From Opitutaceae bacterium (GTDB lineage: Bacteria; Verrucomicrobiota; Verrucomicrobiia; Opitutales; Opitutaceae), in assembly GCA_003151515.1 (NCBI GenBank), contig PLXS01000025.1:1-64000 (forward strand): a DNA stretch of 64,000 nt. Reading direction: 5' to 3'. The translations under genes were made by a program, and so were the position numbers. Shown piece after piece: positions 17,470 through 25,870 of the stretch (positions are counted from its first letter, which is position 1; each line of letters starts with the position of its first letter). The notes under the pieces are model-generated. The model worked only from the letters and a program-made list of their open reading frames with translations. It was not told the DNA's origin and ran no database searches.

Positions 17470-18576
17470 TCAGTTTATGTCCTGCCCGCGCTTGAGCTTC
17501 TCGATGTTCACCTTGATCGCGTCGGCGTTCACCGTGTCCCCGTCGGGGACCTGGGTCTGGGCCTTGAGCAACGCCTCGAGGGCCGCCTTGTAATCCCCCA
17601 TCGCCGAATAGCCCCTGGCCAGCCCGTAGTTCACCGGCCACGCGTCGGGATGGAGCTTGGCGTTGAGCTTGAACACCTCCATGGCCCGCTCCTTGTTGTG
17701 CGCGGCCAGCATCTTCCTGCCGTACTGGTGGATCTGGATGGCCGCGCCGAGTTTCAGGGCCTCATCCATGAGTGTGCTCGCCTCCGCGCCCCGGCCCAGC
17801 TTGTCAAGGATGTCGGCCTTGTTCGAAAGCGTGTTGAAGTTGCGCTCGCCGAAGTTCGGGTCGCTGAGCGCGGAGTCGGCCCACTCGAGGGCCAGCGGCA
17901 GCTCAAGGTTGTTCTGCAGCAGGTAGTCCGAGGCCGCCAGCCAGTTCTGGTAGCGGAAGCCCTTTGAGCCGCGAAGCTCCTCCTTGAGGGCCGCCAGGAC
18001 CAGCTGGTCCGTGTCGACCTTGATCGGCAGCGAGAAGCGCTTCCTCTCCCAGGAGAGCGAGAGCACGGCGGAATCCTTGGTCACGTCCGAGAAACCGTAG
18101 CTAAGCTGCTCAACAAACGGCGCGTTCTCCCACTTGGTCGTCACGCGCAGGACGTCGTTGCTTTCGTCGTAGAAGAAGCTCCCCCATGTGCCGCTGTCAC
18201 GGGAGAAGATCCACGTCACGGTGCCGTCGGGGGCCAGGGCCGTGAAGAGCCCGTACGTCCCCGCCTTGAGCGGGCTCCCCGCCACAGTCGCGTCATGCTG
18301 GAGCGTGATGGTCGTCGTCTCGTTCGCCCCGGCGCGCCAGGGCGCGGCCTTCGAGGTTCCAAAGCCCAGGTTGTTGAAGCCGTAGGGCACCAGCTTCCCC
18401 CAGATTTCGCGCTTCTGGACGCTAGGCCTGTGGTAGACAACGGTGACGTTGGTGATTCCGATTGTCTGCGAGACGGTCGCCTTGGGGCTCAGGTCGGGCA
18501 ATGAGACGAACTGACCATGCGAGGTCAGCGGGCTCAGGAGTGCGCTAGCCAGGACTGGCAGAAGGATTCTCTTCAT
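17470..18576 (-). CDS. Secreted DUF2911 protein with TPR-like C-terminus
   Basis: 368 residues from the ATG at 18576, with a signal peptide (RILLPVLASALLSPLTSHG). The DUF2911 domain follows (~25-175): SPKATVSQTIGITNVTVVYH, then RPSVQKREIWGKLVPYG and PWRAGANETTTI. The C-terminal half has helical TPR-like units, for example LADSLYLL-type and AALEALLKAQTQVPDG repeats. DUF2911 proteins are exported and common in Bacteroidota and Verrucomicrobiota; their function is unknown. A start at 18612 is possible but would precede the signal peptide by 12 residues. Confidence 0.85.
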   Translation of the reverse strand: MKRILLPVLASALLSPLTSHGQFVSLPDLSPKATVSQTIGITNVTVVYHRPSVQKREIWGKLVPYGFNNLGFGTSKAAPWRAGANETTTITLQHDATVAGSPLKAGTYGLFTALAPDGTVTWIFSRDSGTWGSFFYDESNDVLRVTTKWENAPFVEQLSYGFSDVTKDSAVLSLSWERKRFSLPIKVDTDQLVLAALKEELRGSKGFRYQNWLAASDYLLQNNLELPLALEWADSALSDPNFGERNFNTLSNKADILDKLGRGAEASTLMDEALKLGAAIQIHQYGRKMLAAHNKERAMEVFKLNAKLHPDAWPVNYGLARGYSAMGDYKAALEALLKAQTQVPDGDTVNADAIKVNIEKLKRGQDIN

Positions 18577-18814
18577 GAGGGCGAATGTAGTAAATTCCCT
18601 GCGCCTCGGCACTGTTTTTGCGCTTAAGTGGTTGGGCGGAAGGATTAGCGGCGCCTTTTATGTGATCTACGGCGGGCGCATCCAAGGCGCTGTGCAAACG
18701 GAGGCGTTTCGTCGCCGTCCGCGCCTTTTCCCAGAACTGTGCTATCTTTTGAGAGAAGGAATGGCCCGCTCCAGAGTCGGCCGGGCTTTTGTGGAACACG
18801 ACATCACAACTCCA

Positions 18815-19177
18815 ATGAACCGCGCCCGACTCCTTGTTGCGTTGCCCGTGCTCACGCTGGCTTTAGGGGCCCAGACCGTGGTGCCGCCGTTGCCAGATCG
18901 ACCGGCTCTCGCAATCACCCGATACAACGACGCCTGGCTGCCAGTGATGGGCGCGGATGGCTACAAACCCGTCGTTGTCTCGGACGGCGCCCAGGTGACC
19001 GTTTCCGGCGGGGCCAAGGTGATGCTCACTCCAAGCGACCGCTACGCGGACGGCTTTGTGAGCATCGGCGACGTCTCCGCAACGGATGTGCCCGTGACGA
19101 CGGATCCGGACATTGCGGACAATATGCCGTCGATCATGGACACCACGTCGGAGGTGAATGGCGCTCAGTTAGGCTGA
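18815..19177 (+). CDS. Small secreted hypothetical protein
   Basis: 120 residues from the ATG at 18815, with a clear signal peptide (RARLLVALPVLTLALGAQ). The mature part has no domain I recognise (ITRYNDAWLPVMGADGYKP, DRYADGFVSIGDVSATDV). It ends with TGA directly followed by an in-frame TAA. Beyond these the same frame stays open for about 35 more codons with protein-like sequence (KIVDGKKHPEWPQKYPDR), so the gene may have been shortened by nonsense mutation. Low homology signal; function unknown. Confidence 0.5.
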   Translation: MNRARLLVALPVLTLALGAQTVVPPLPDRPALAITRYNDAWLPVMGADGYKPVVVSDGAQVTVSGGAKVMLTPSDRYADGFVSIGDVSATDVPVTTDPDIADNMPSIMDTTSEVNGAQLG

Positions 19178-19275
19178 TAAGTCGTCAAGATCGTGGACGG
19201 GAAAAAACATCCGGAATGGCCCCAGAAATACCCGGATCGGCTGTGCGGATATGTGGAAGCAACGCTAGTCGGGCG

Positions 19276-22200
19276 TTACTGCACGTCGTAGACTTCAACC
19301 AGCGCCAAGCCGGTGTCCCCGCTCGCCCCGGAAACCAGCACGGTGTAGGCACCCGGGGGCAAGGTGATGAGAATCGCGGAGTCGGGCGTGGCAGACGTGC
19401 CCCAGGAGAACGCCCCCACGTTTGCCGCCGCCGCGGCGATTTGGGTGTCGCCGCCCCAGCCGGTGTCGGCCTGAACCAAGGCGGAGGTGCCATCGGCGTT
19501 GGTTTGGAAAAGTTGCATCTGCGGGTCAGGAAGCGTTCCTGAGAGCCCGAAGGCGGCGAGTGCCGGGCCTGATCCGCGGATAAGCACGGTCTTCGATGTC
19601 GTGCCGCCGATCACGAATCCGGCGATGAGGATATTGCCTCCCGTGCCCACCTGAGCCCTGGCCGAGATATTGATCAGGCGTGGCGAAGAGGGCGTGTAGG
19701 TGTCTGTGGGCGTGGCGTCATAGACCTCGGCCAGTGCAACGCCCGTGTCCCCGCTGGCCCCCGTGACCTGCGCTGTGTAGGCTCCGCCGGGCAACGACTC
19801 AAGGAGCGCTGAATCGTGGCTTGAGGTGCTGGTCCACGCAAAGGCGCCCATTGACGTCGCGGTTGAGGCAACCTGGGCGTTACCAGCCCAGCCGCTGTCG
19901 GTCGCGAGGACACCGGTTGAGCTGTTGAGCTGCAACTGAGGATCGGCAAGCACACCGGTCACGCCAAAGGGAGCAAGGGCTGGACCGGAGGCGCGGACCA
20001 ACAGAGGTTCAGTGCCCGACGTATCCTGGCCTCCCACGACAAATCCGACAATGAGCTGGCTTGCGCCCGTTCCCACGTCGGCGCGGCAGGATATGTTTAT
20101 CAATCGGCCCGGGCTCGTGCTACTTACCACATTAAGCGTCGCGGCAGAGCTGAGCACCGCGCCCGACGAGTCGGTCGCGAGACAGGTGTAGCTTCCATCG
20201 TTTGCCGATGTGGCATTGTATATTACGTACGTCGAATCGTTGGCCCCTAATATGGCGTTGCCGTTCCAGAACCATTGGTACGTTACGGTGGCGTCGGTTC
20301 GGGTCGTTGCGGTGCGGTTCGACGTCACCGAGGCAGCGTTTTTTGTCGCCGTCGTTGTTCCACCTGTCGCCCCCGCAAATGCGGTGAAAACAACCGTGCT
20401 GCCGCCTGTTATCGTCTGCGACGATGGCTGGCTGCTAAACGTGGATGGATTGCCTGTGCTGCTCGTGTTTACTGCAAGCGTGACGGGGATGCTGGAAACC
20501 GTGCCCGCCGTGTTTGAAACCGTCACCGTGTAGGAGCCAGCGTTGGAGGCCTGGACGTTTGTTTCCATTAACAATGGATTGGCTGCCCCGGAAATGGCCG
20601 TACCGTTGAAATACCATTGGAAGTTGAGCGGCGTACCCGTTGCAGTAGCCCAGAAGACAGCGTTCGCGCCCGTGTTCACCGTCTCAGGCGCGGGTTGGGT
20701 CACGATTGAGGGAGCAACCGCAGGAGTTGGCGTAGTTATGGGCGGGAGAGTGGGGGTTGGAGTCGGGGCCGGACTTACCGTGACCGATCCTGAAACCCCT
20801 TTGATTGAGGTGATCACCGTATCGGTCGCCGTGACTGTCTGCGGGCCGGCGTTATCGAACGTGACCTGGAACGTGCCCACACCATTCGTGAGCGTGCCGT
20901 TGGCCGGAAGCACCGCCGTGCCCCCTGTGCTGCCAAAATGAACCGTCCCGGTGTATCCCGTCGCCGTGTTGCCCGCGGCGTCAAGCGCCGTCACCGTCAC
21001 GGTCACGGCGGACCCAGCCATGTCCGATGACGGTGCGCTGACCGTCAAGTGCGTCGCCGGCCCGGGGCCAACCGAGACATTTCCCGACGTGCCGGCAATT
21101 GACGAGCTGACCGTGTCGGTCGCCGTGACCGTCTGGGTGCCGGCGGTCTCCAGAGTCGCCGAGAAGGTTCCCGTGCCGCTGGTGAGCGTACTGTCTGCAG
21201 GCAGCACCGCGGCGCCATCGCTGCTCGTAAAATGAACGGTCCCGGCATATCCTGTCGCCGTATTGCCATAGGCATCAAACGCTGCGACCGTCACACTTGC
21301 TGCGGAACCTGAGGTTGCCGACGAGGGTGCGCTGACCGTCAAGTGCGTCGCCGGCCCGGCACTGTCCGCGACCGTGCCGGAAGTGCCGTCTATCGAGGAG
21401 GTGACCGTATCGGTCGCCGTGACTGTCTGCGGGCCGGCGTTATCGAACGTGACCTGGAACGTGCCCACACCATTCGTGAGCGTGCCGTTGGCCGGAAGCA
21501 CCGCCGTGCCCCCTGTGCTGCCAAAATGAACCGTCCCGGTGTATCCCGTCGCCGTGTTGCCCGCGGCGTCAAGCGCCGTCACCGTCACGGTCACGGCGGA
21601 CCCAGCCATGTCCGATGACGGTGCGCTGACCGTCAAGTGCGTCGCCGGCCCGGGGCCAACCGTAAACGTGAGCGCATTCGCGGTAAGCGCAAAAATCCCA
21701 TCAGCAATAGGACCACTCGTTGTGGCAAGACCAAAGTCGCTGCTCGAAAAGCCGCTTTGTGAGGCGAATCGGATCAGCGTGTAGACCTGACCCACCTGCA
21801 GCTGGGCCAGTGTCGTGAAATTGATCACAAAGCCCGAGCCGCCGGAGGTTGTTCCCTTGGTGAGGGCCCCTGTCAGATTGATCGTATCGGAGCTGGAACC
21901 TAATTGGGCATTCATCTGGCCGCCACCATTCCACGTGAGCGAACCGGCGGTCAGGTTCCCGCTTCCGTCTCCCGTGTACAGCGCGCCGTCGCTATTGAGG
22001 GTTATCGAGCCGTTGACGGTCCCCATGCCGCCGAGCGTGCTCCCGCTCACCGTCACTCCGCTCTGCGCGGCCAGACTGCCATCAACAAGGAGAATGCCAT
22101 CCGTGACGGTGGTCGCTCCCACGTAGGAATTGGCACCGCTTAGAACAAGGGTGCCCGCGCCCGTCTTGATAAGGCCGCCCTGGGCGTTGGGATCCCCGGC

Positions 22201-25200
22201 GTTTGCCGGATCGCCGGCCCCGCCGCCCACCGTATCGGTCAACACTTCGGTTTTGCCGGCATCCACCTGTATCGTGATATCGTTGCCCAGGAACAGGGCC
22301 TGTCCAACGCCCGCGTTGCCGCCAACGACAGTGTTCCCAGTGATGTTTGTCCCCGAATCAATCAGCAGGAGACTGGAGCCATTTTGCACAAAGACCGCAC
22401 CTCCCAGCCCTGCTCCGGTTCCGCCGGTGTACGAGGCTCCTCCGGTGGCCCCAAATCCGCCACCTCCCGGGGTGTAGGGGCCATAGTAGGTGCCGCTGGT
22501 GGCACCGCCGCCGCCGCCAAAGCCTCCTTGTCCGCCGCCGACACCGCCTTGGTAATAAGGGGCCGCGGCACCGCCGCCGCCGCCGCCGAAACCGCCGAAA
22601 CCGCCTGTGCCAGCGTTCAAGTAAGCGCCACCGCCGCCTCCGCCGAAACCTCCCGTGCCACCAAATCCCGTAAGCCCATACCCATTGGGCGAGCCAGAGG
22701 ATCCGCCCAAACCGCCACCTCCGCCGCTGCCGGTCCAACCTCCGCCTCCCCCGCCTCCGTTGGATCCGCCGTAACCGCTGTTGTTGCCAAACGAACCGCT
22801 GTAGCTCCCAGCGCCGCCGCCGTTGCCACCAACAAAGCTGCCGCCGCCGCCATTATTGCCACTATTGCTGCCGAGGGCGTAATTTCCCCCATTGGCACCG
22901 AGGCCGAACCCGCCGCCGCCGCCCCCGGAGGCGCCCGAACCGCCGCCGCCGCCGAGTCCGCCGTTGCCGCCCATGCCGCCGCCGCCGCCGCCTTCAGAGG
23001 TGGAACCAAGGCCGCCGCCAGAGGCGCCGCCGATGGCTGAATTGCCGGTCAAGCTCACGTCGCTAAGGGTCACGACCGTGTGGGCGCCTGATGGGATGTT
23101 GCTCCCCGAAATCCCTTGTCCATTGGCCACAAAGATCGCCCCACCCAGGCCTGCGCCGCCCCCGCCGCCTCCCCAGCCTGTTCCCCCGGCCCCTCCCAGG
23201 GCGCGACCGTTCCGAATCGTCAGGTTGCTAAGGTTGACTACGCCCGACGCGATGAAGAATGCGCGGTCGTTTTGTTGCATGTCGATCGTGGCGCCGTTGC
23301 CGTTGATGCTGAAGACGGTGGCATCCGAGAGGAAGATTTGGCGGTTTAGAAAGATCGTCGAACCACTCGTGAGATCGACGACGGCCGAAAAATCGCCACT
23401 CGCCTGGACGAGGATGGACCGCAATGTGCCGGCGGACCCGTCGTCGAGCGTGCTGGAGACGGTATAGGGGACAATGGGGCTTATCGTGATTGTGAGCGGA
23501 GAGGTCGCCGCGCCAAAGGCATCGACAGCCTCGAGGGTCACGCTATATGGGGATTCGCCCACTGCCGTGGGAGCCCCACTGATGACCCCGGTCGCGGCGT
23601 CGATCGAGAATCCGGGCGGCAGGCCCGTCGTGCTGTAGGTCGTCGGCGAGGCCGTCGCCGTGATCGCGTAGCTGAAATATTTGCCAACCGAGCCCGTTGC
23701 AGAGGTCGAGCTGTTGATGACCGGAGTGATTTGGAGCGGAGCGACCAACCCGAAGCTGTTCAACGCGGGGGGCCCGCTCGCGATGCCCACAAACCGCTCC
23801 CCGGAAGCGAGAGAGGCGGTGCTTACCAAAACGGGCGACGTACTGTTGGTCGTGCTTCCGTTGCCGAGCTCGTCATCGGCGTTGTAGCCCCAGTTCGTCA
23901 CGGTGCCATCAGAGCACAACGCCACGCTGTGACTATTGGCCGCCACCATGGCGATTACAGTCTTGCCCGCCAGCACGCCGCTCACATCCACGAGCACGGG
24001 CACGCTGCTACTCGTCGTGGTGCCGTTGCCGAGCTCGCCATTGCCATTGTAGCCCCAGCCCACCGCGGTGCCATCGGAGCACAGCGCCAGACTTTCACCA
24101 TTGCCCGCGGACACGGCTACGACCGTCTTGCCCGCCAGCACGCCGGCCGTGCTCACGAGCACTGGCGCGGTCATCGGGCTGCCAGTGGAGCCGCTGCCGA
24201 GCTCGCCATTGCCATTGTAGCCCCAGCCCGCCACGGTGCTATCGGAGCACAGCGCTAAGCCGTGCGATTGCCCTGCAGTCACGGCGACGACCGTCTTGCC
24301 CGCAAGCACCCCGGTCATGTCCACCAGCACGGGCGCGCTGCTGCTAGTCGTGGTGTCGTTGCCGAGCTCGCCATCGCCATTGTAGCCCCAAGCCGCCACC
24401 GTGCCATCGGAGCAAAGCGCCAGACTTTGACCATTGCCCGCGGACACGGCGACGACTGTCTTGCCCGCGAGCACCCCGGTCATGTCCACCAGCACGGGGG
24501 AGACACTGTTGGCGGTGCTGTCATTCCCGAGTTCCCCATAGGGACCAAAGCCCCAAGCCGCCACTGTGCCATCGGAGCACAACGCCAGGCTGTGACCATT
24601 GCCCGCGGACACGGCGACTACCGTCTTACCCGCGAGCACCCCGGTCATGTCCACCAGCACGGGAACGCTGCTGTCTGTCGTTGTGCCGTTGCCGAGCTCG
24701 CCTTCGTCGTTGCGGCCCCATGCCATTACGGTGCCGTTTGACCACAACGCCAGACTGTGCGCGCCACCGGCCGAAGCGGACACCACCGTACCGCCGTCGA
24801 GCGCTGCCGGCTCGTGGACCGACACCGGCGAACTGGCGTCCGTCGTACTGTTGTCGCCCAACTGGCCGGCGCCATTATAGCCCCACGCCACCAGCCGGGT
24901 GCCGGCCCATTGCAGCACCAGGTCTTCGCCCGTGCCACCGTAGTAGTTGGCGACGAAAGTATAGGTCTGCCCGCCATAGGTCAGCACCACCTGCTGCCCC
25001 TGCGCGAGGTTGCTGAACTTTCCCTGAATGAAATTGAGGCCCGTGTTCCTGATCACCGTCAGCGTTGTGCCTACAGCCGGTGCGTAGCTCAGCGTGAAAT
25101 CCACCAGGCTTCCAGTGGCCGTGTAGCCATTGGCTACGACCGGGATAACCCCCGCCGCAGGGAAGGTCGCAGTTAGGGCTTGGATTGAAGGAAGATGGGC

Positions 25201-25308
25201 GAGAGCCGCCAGAAAGACCGCAGCACGCAAGAATGTCGTCCATCTTGGACGGCGGCTCAAAGGGTAGGGCTGTCGATGGTCAGGAGCGCCTGCTGAGATT
25301 GTCTTCAT
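19276..25308 (-). CDS. Giant secreted multidomain protein: RCC1 repeats, Ig-like domains, passenger repeat
   Basis: About 2010 residues from the ATG at 25308, with a signal peptide ending near LAHLPSIQA. In order: seven RCC1-type repeats (about residues 140-500, units such as VVAVSAGNGHSLALCSDGTV), a cadherin-like Ig domain (~530-620), and a beta-helix-like segment. A ~270-residue Gly-rich tract follows (22400-23210). Next comes a passenger-associated repeat (GGLIKTGAGTLVLSGANSY), three ~98-residue Ig-like repeats, a PTPTPTLPP linker and two Ig domains. Two copies of a ~130-residue C-terminal domain (RLINIS, GFVIGG, RGSGPALAAFG) end the protein. No outer-membrane barrel is present, so this is not a classical autotransporter. 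A role in surface adhesion is likely but inferred. Confidence 0.85.
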   Translation of the reverse strand: MKTISAGAPDHRQPYPLSRRPRWTTFLRAAVFLAALAHLPSIQALTATFPAAGVIPVVANGYTATGSLVDFTLSYAPAVGTTLTVIRNTGLNFIQGKFSNLAQGQQVVLTYGGQTYTFVANYYGGTGEDLVLQWAGTRLVAWGYNGAGQLGDNSTTDASSPVSVHEPAALDGGTVVSASAGGAHSLALWSNGTVMAWGRNDEGELGNGTTTDSSVPVLVDMTGVLAGKTVVAVSAGNGHSLALCSDGTVAAWGFGPYGELGNDSTANSVSPVLVDMTGVLAGKTVVAVSAGNGQSLALCSDGTVAAWGYNGDGELGNDTTTSSSAPVLVDMTGVLAGKTVVAVTAGQSHGLALCSDSTVAGWGYNGNGELGSGSTGSPMTAPVLVSTAGVLAGKTVVAVSAGNGESLALCSDGTAVGWGYNGNGELGNGTTTSSSVPVLVDVSGVLAGKTVIAMVAANSHSVALCSDGTVTNWGYNADDELGNGSTTNSTSPVLVSTASLASGERFVGIASGPPALNSFGLVAPLQITPVINSSTSATGSVGKYFSYAITATASPTTYSTTGLPPGFSIDAATGVISGAPTAVGESPYSVTLEAVDAFGAATSPLTITISPIVPYTVSSTLDDGSAGTLRSILVQASGDFSAVVDLTSGSTIFLNRQIFLSDATVFSINGNGATIDMQQNDRAFFIASGVVNLSNLTIRNGRALGGAGGTGWGGGGGGAGLGGAIFVANGQGISGSNIPSGAHTVVTLSDVSLTGNSAIGGASGGGLGSTSEGGGGGGMGGNGGLGGGGGSGASGGGGGGFGLGANGGNYALGSNSGNNGGGGSFVGGNGGGAGSYSGSFGNNSGYGGSNGGGGGGGWTGSGGGGGLGGSSGSPNGYGLTGFGGTGGFGGGGGGAYLNAGTGGFGGFGGGGGGAAAPYYQGGVGGGQGGFGGGGGATSGTYYGPYTPGGGGFGATGGASYTGGTGAGLGGAVFVQNGSSLLLIDSGTNITGNTVVGGNAGVGQALFLGNDITIQVDAGKTEVLTDTVGGGAGDPANAGDPNAQGGLIKTGAGTLVLSGANSYVGATTVTDGILLVDGSLAAQSGVTVSGSTLGGMGTVNGSITLNSDGALYTGDGSGNLTAGSLTWNGGGQMNAQLGSSSDTINLTGALTKGTTSGGSGFVINFTTLAQLQVGQVYTLIRFASQSGFSSSDFGLATTSGPIADGIFALTANALTFTVGPGPATHLTVSAPSSDMAGSAVTVTVTALDAAGNTATGYTGTVHFGSTGGTAVLPANGTLTNGVGTFQVTFDNAGPQTVTATDTVTSSIDGTSGTVADSAGPATHLTVSAPSSATSGSAASVTVAAFDAYGNTATGYAGTVHFTSSDGAAVLPADSTLTSGTGTFSATLETAGTQTVTATDTVSSSIAGTSGNVSVGPGPATHLTVSAPSSDMAGSAVTVTVTALDAAGNTATGYTGTVHFGSTGGTAVLPANGTLTNGVGTFQVTFDNAGPQTVTATDTVITSIKGVSGSVTVSPAPTPTPTLPPITTPTPAVAPSIVTQPAPETVNTGANAVFWATATGTPLNFQWYFNGTAISGAANPLLMETNVQASNAGSYTVTVSNTAGTVSSIPVTLAVNTSSTGNPSTFSSQPSSQTITGGSTVVFTAFAGATGGTTTATKNAASVTSNRTATTRTDATVTYQWFWNGNAILGANDSTYVIYNATSANDGSYTCLATDSSGAVLSSAATLNVVSSTSPGRLINISCRADVGTGASQLIVGFVVGGQDTSGTEPLLVRASGPALAPFGVTGVLADPQLQLNSSTGVLATDSGWAGNAQVASTATSMGAFAWTSTSSHDSALLESLPGGAYTAQVTGASGDTGVALAEVYDATPTDTYTPSSPRLINISARAQVGTGGNILIAGFVIGGTTSKTVLIRGSGPALAAFGLSGTLPDPQMQLFQTNADGTSALVQADTGWGGDTQIAAAAANVGAFSWGTSATPDSAILITLPPGAYTVLVSGASGDTGLALVEVYDVQ
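20816..21072 (-). repeat. Perfect ~255-base internal repeat, copy 2 (in reading order)
   Basis: Base-for-base identical, as far as I can compare, to 21406-21662, with a fixed offset of 590 bases and the same frame. Both encode the same Ig-like unit starting GPATHLTVSAPSSDMAGSAV. The repeat between them is diverged. Confidence 0.85.
21406..21662 (-). repeat. Perfect ~255-base internal repeat, copy 1
   Basis: Partner of 20816-21072. Identity at synonymous positions points to recent duplication or gene conversion within the giant gene. It could also cause slippage or a mis-assembly here. Confidence 0.85.
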
Positions 25309-25870
25309 GGTGAGCGAACGAAGTGTCATAGGTGGAAAAGTGGCTGTGAGAATATCGTCCCGGGCAGCGGGAACGAACGCCAAGGACGCCGGGCACGCCA
25401 AACGGAGCAAGGGCGGTATCCGATACGGCGTAGTAGCCGATCCAGCGGGACGGATGGTTCGCGCCGCTGACGGAGCGCAGAGCCAGTCCGGCTACTGGCA
25501 TACCTCCGTTGCTGAAGATAACGTGGCTCTTCCCCTTTTGGACGATCGGCGTCGCGGTCCAACCGAGCAGGCTGCAGTAGAATTTTGTGGCGCCGTCTAT
25601 CACCGTCACGTTGGAGCTGTTGAAGTTTGCGACGTAGATCGTGTTCGTGACCGGATCGACCGCGACAGCATAGGGATTGGTTCCCGAAGAAACGGTGGCG
25701 GTCACGCTCTGTGCACGCACCGATGGCGGACATATCGTCGCGAGAACAAATCCACCCATCGCCAGAAACGTCAGCGCACGCCGGAAAATCCCGCGATTGC
25801 TTCGCCGTAATTCATCTGAATCGGCCAGAAAGCGTGGAGAAGCCGCGGGCATCGTAAAGGATCGCGACAA
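25280..25870 (-). pseudogene. Mosaic reading frame made of three unrelated gene fragments
   Basis: A 196-codon frame with a signal peptide (FLAMGGFVLATICPPSVRAQ). It continues into the first blade of a YVTN-type beta-propeller (NPYAVAVDPVTNTIYVANFN). At GATKFYC it switches abruptly to a VOC segment, TKFYCSLLGWTATPIVQKGK and NHPSRWIGYYAV. That segment is closely related to the VOC protein at 13757-14683. It then switches to LAPFGVPGVLGV, which resembles the C-terminal domain of the neighbouring giant protein. The tail reads into the giant gene's 5' end in another frame. It looks like a recombination product between paralogues rather than a working gene. Confidence 0.6.

Noticed and set aside
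22400..23210. Possible CRISPR or satellite array because of dense GCC/CCG triplets
   Set aside because: It is the Gly-rich coding tract of the giant protein with irregular unit length. No CRISPR-like repeat-spacer structure was seen anywhere in the window.
23690..24741. Long plus-strand frames opposite the RCC1 repeats that look repetitive (RHGAIGAQRQ-type units)
   Set aside because: The periodicity simply mirrors the RCC1 repeats of the minus-strand gene.
19276..25308. Autotransporter (type V secretion) call for the giant protein
   Set aside because: A passenger-associated repeat is present but the C-terminus is a duplicated soluble-looking domain, not a beta-barrel.
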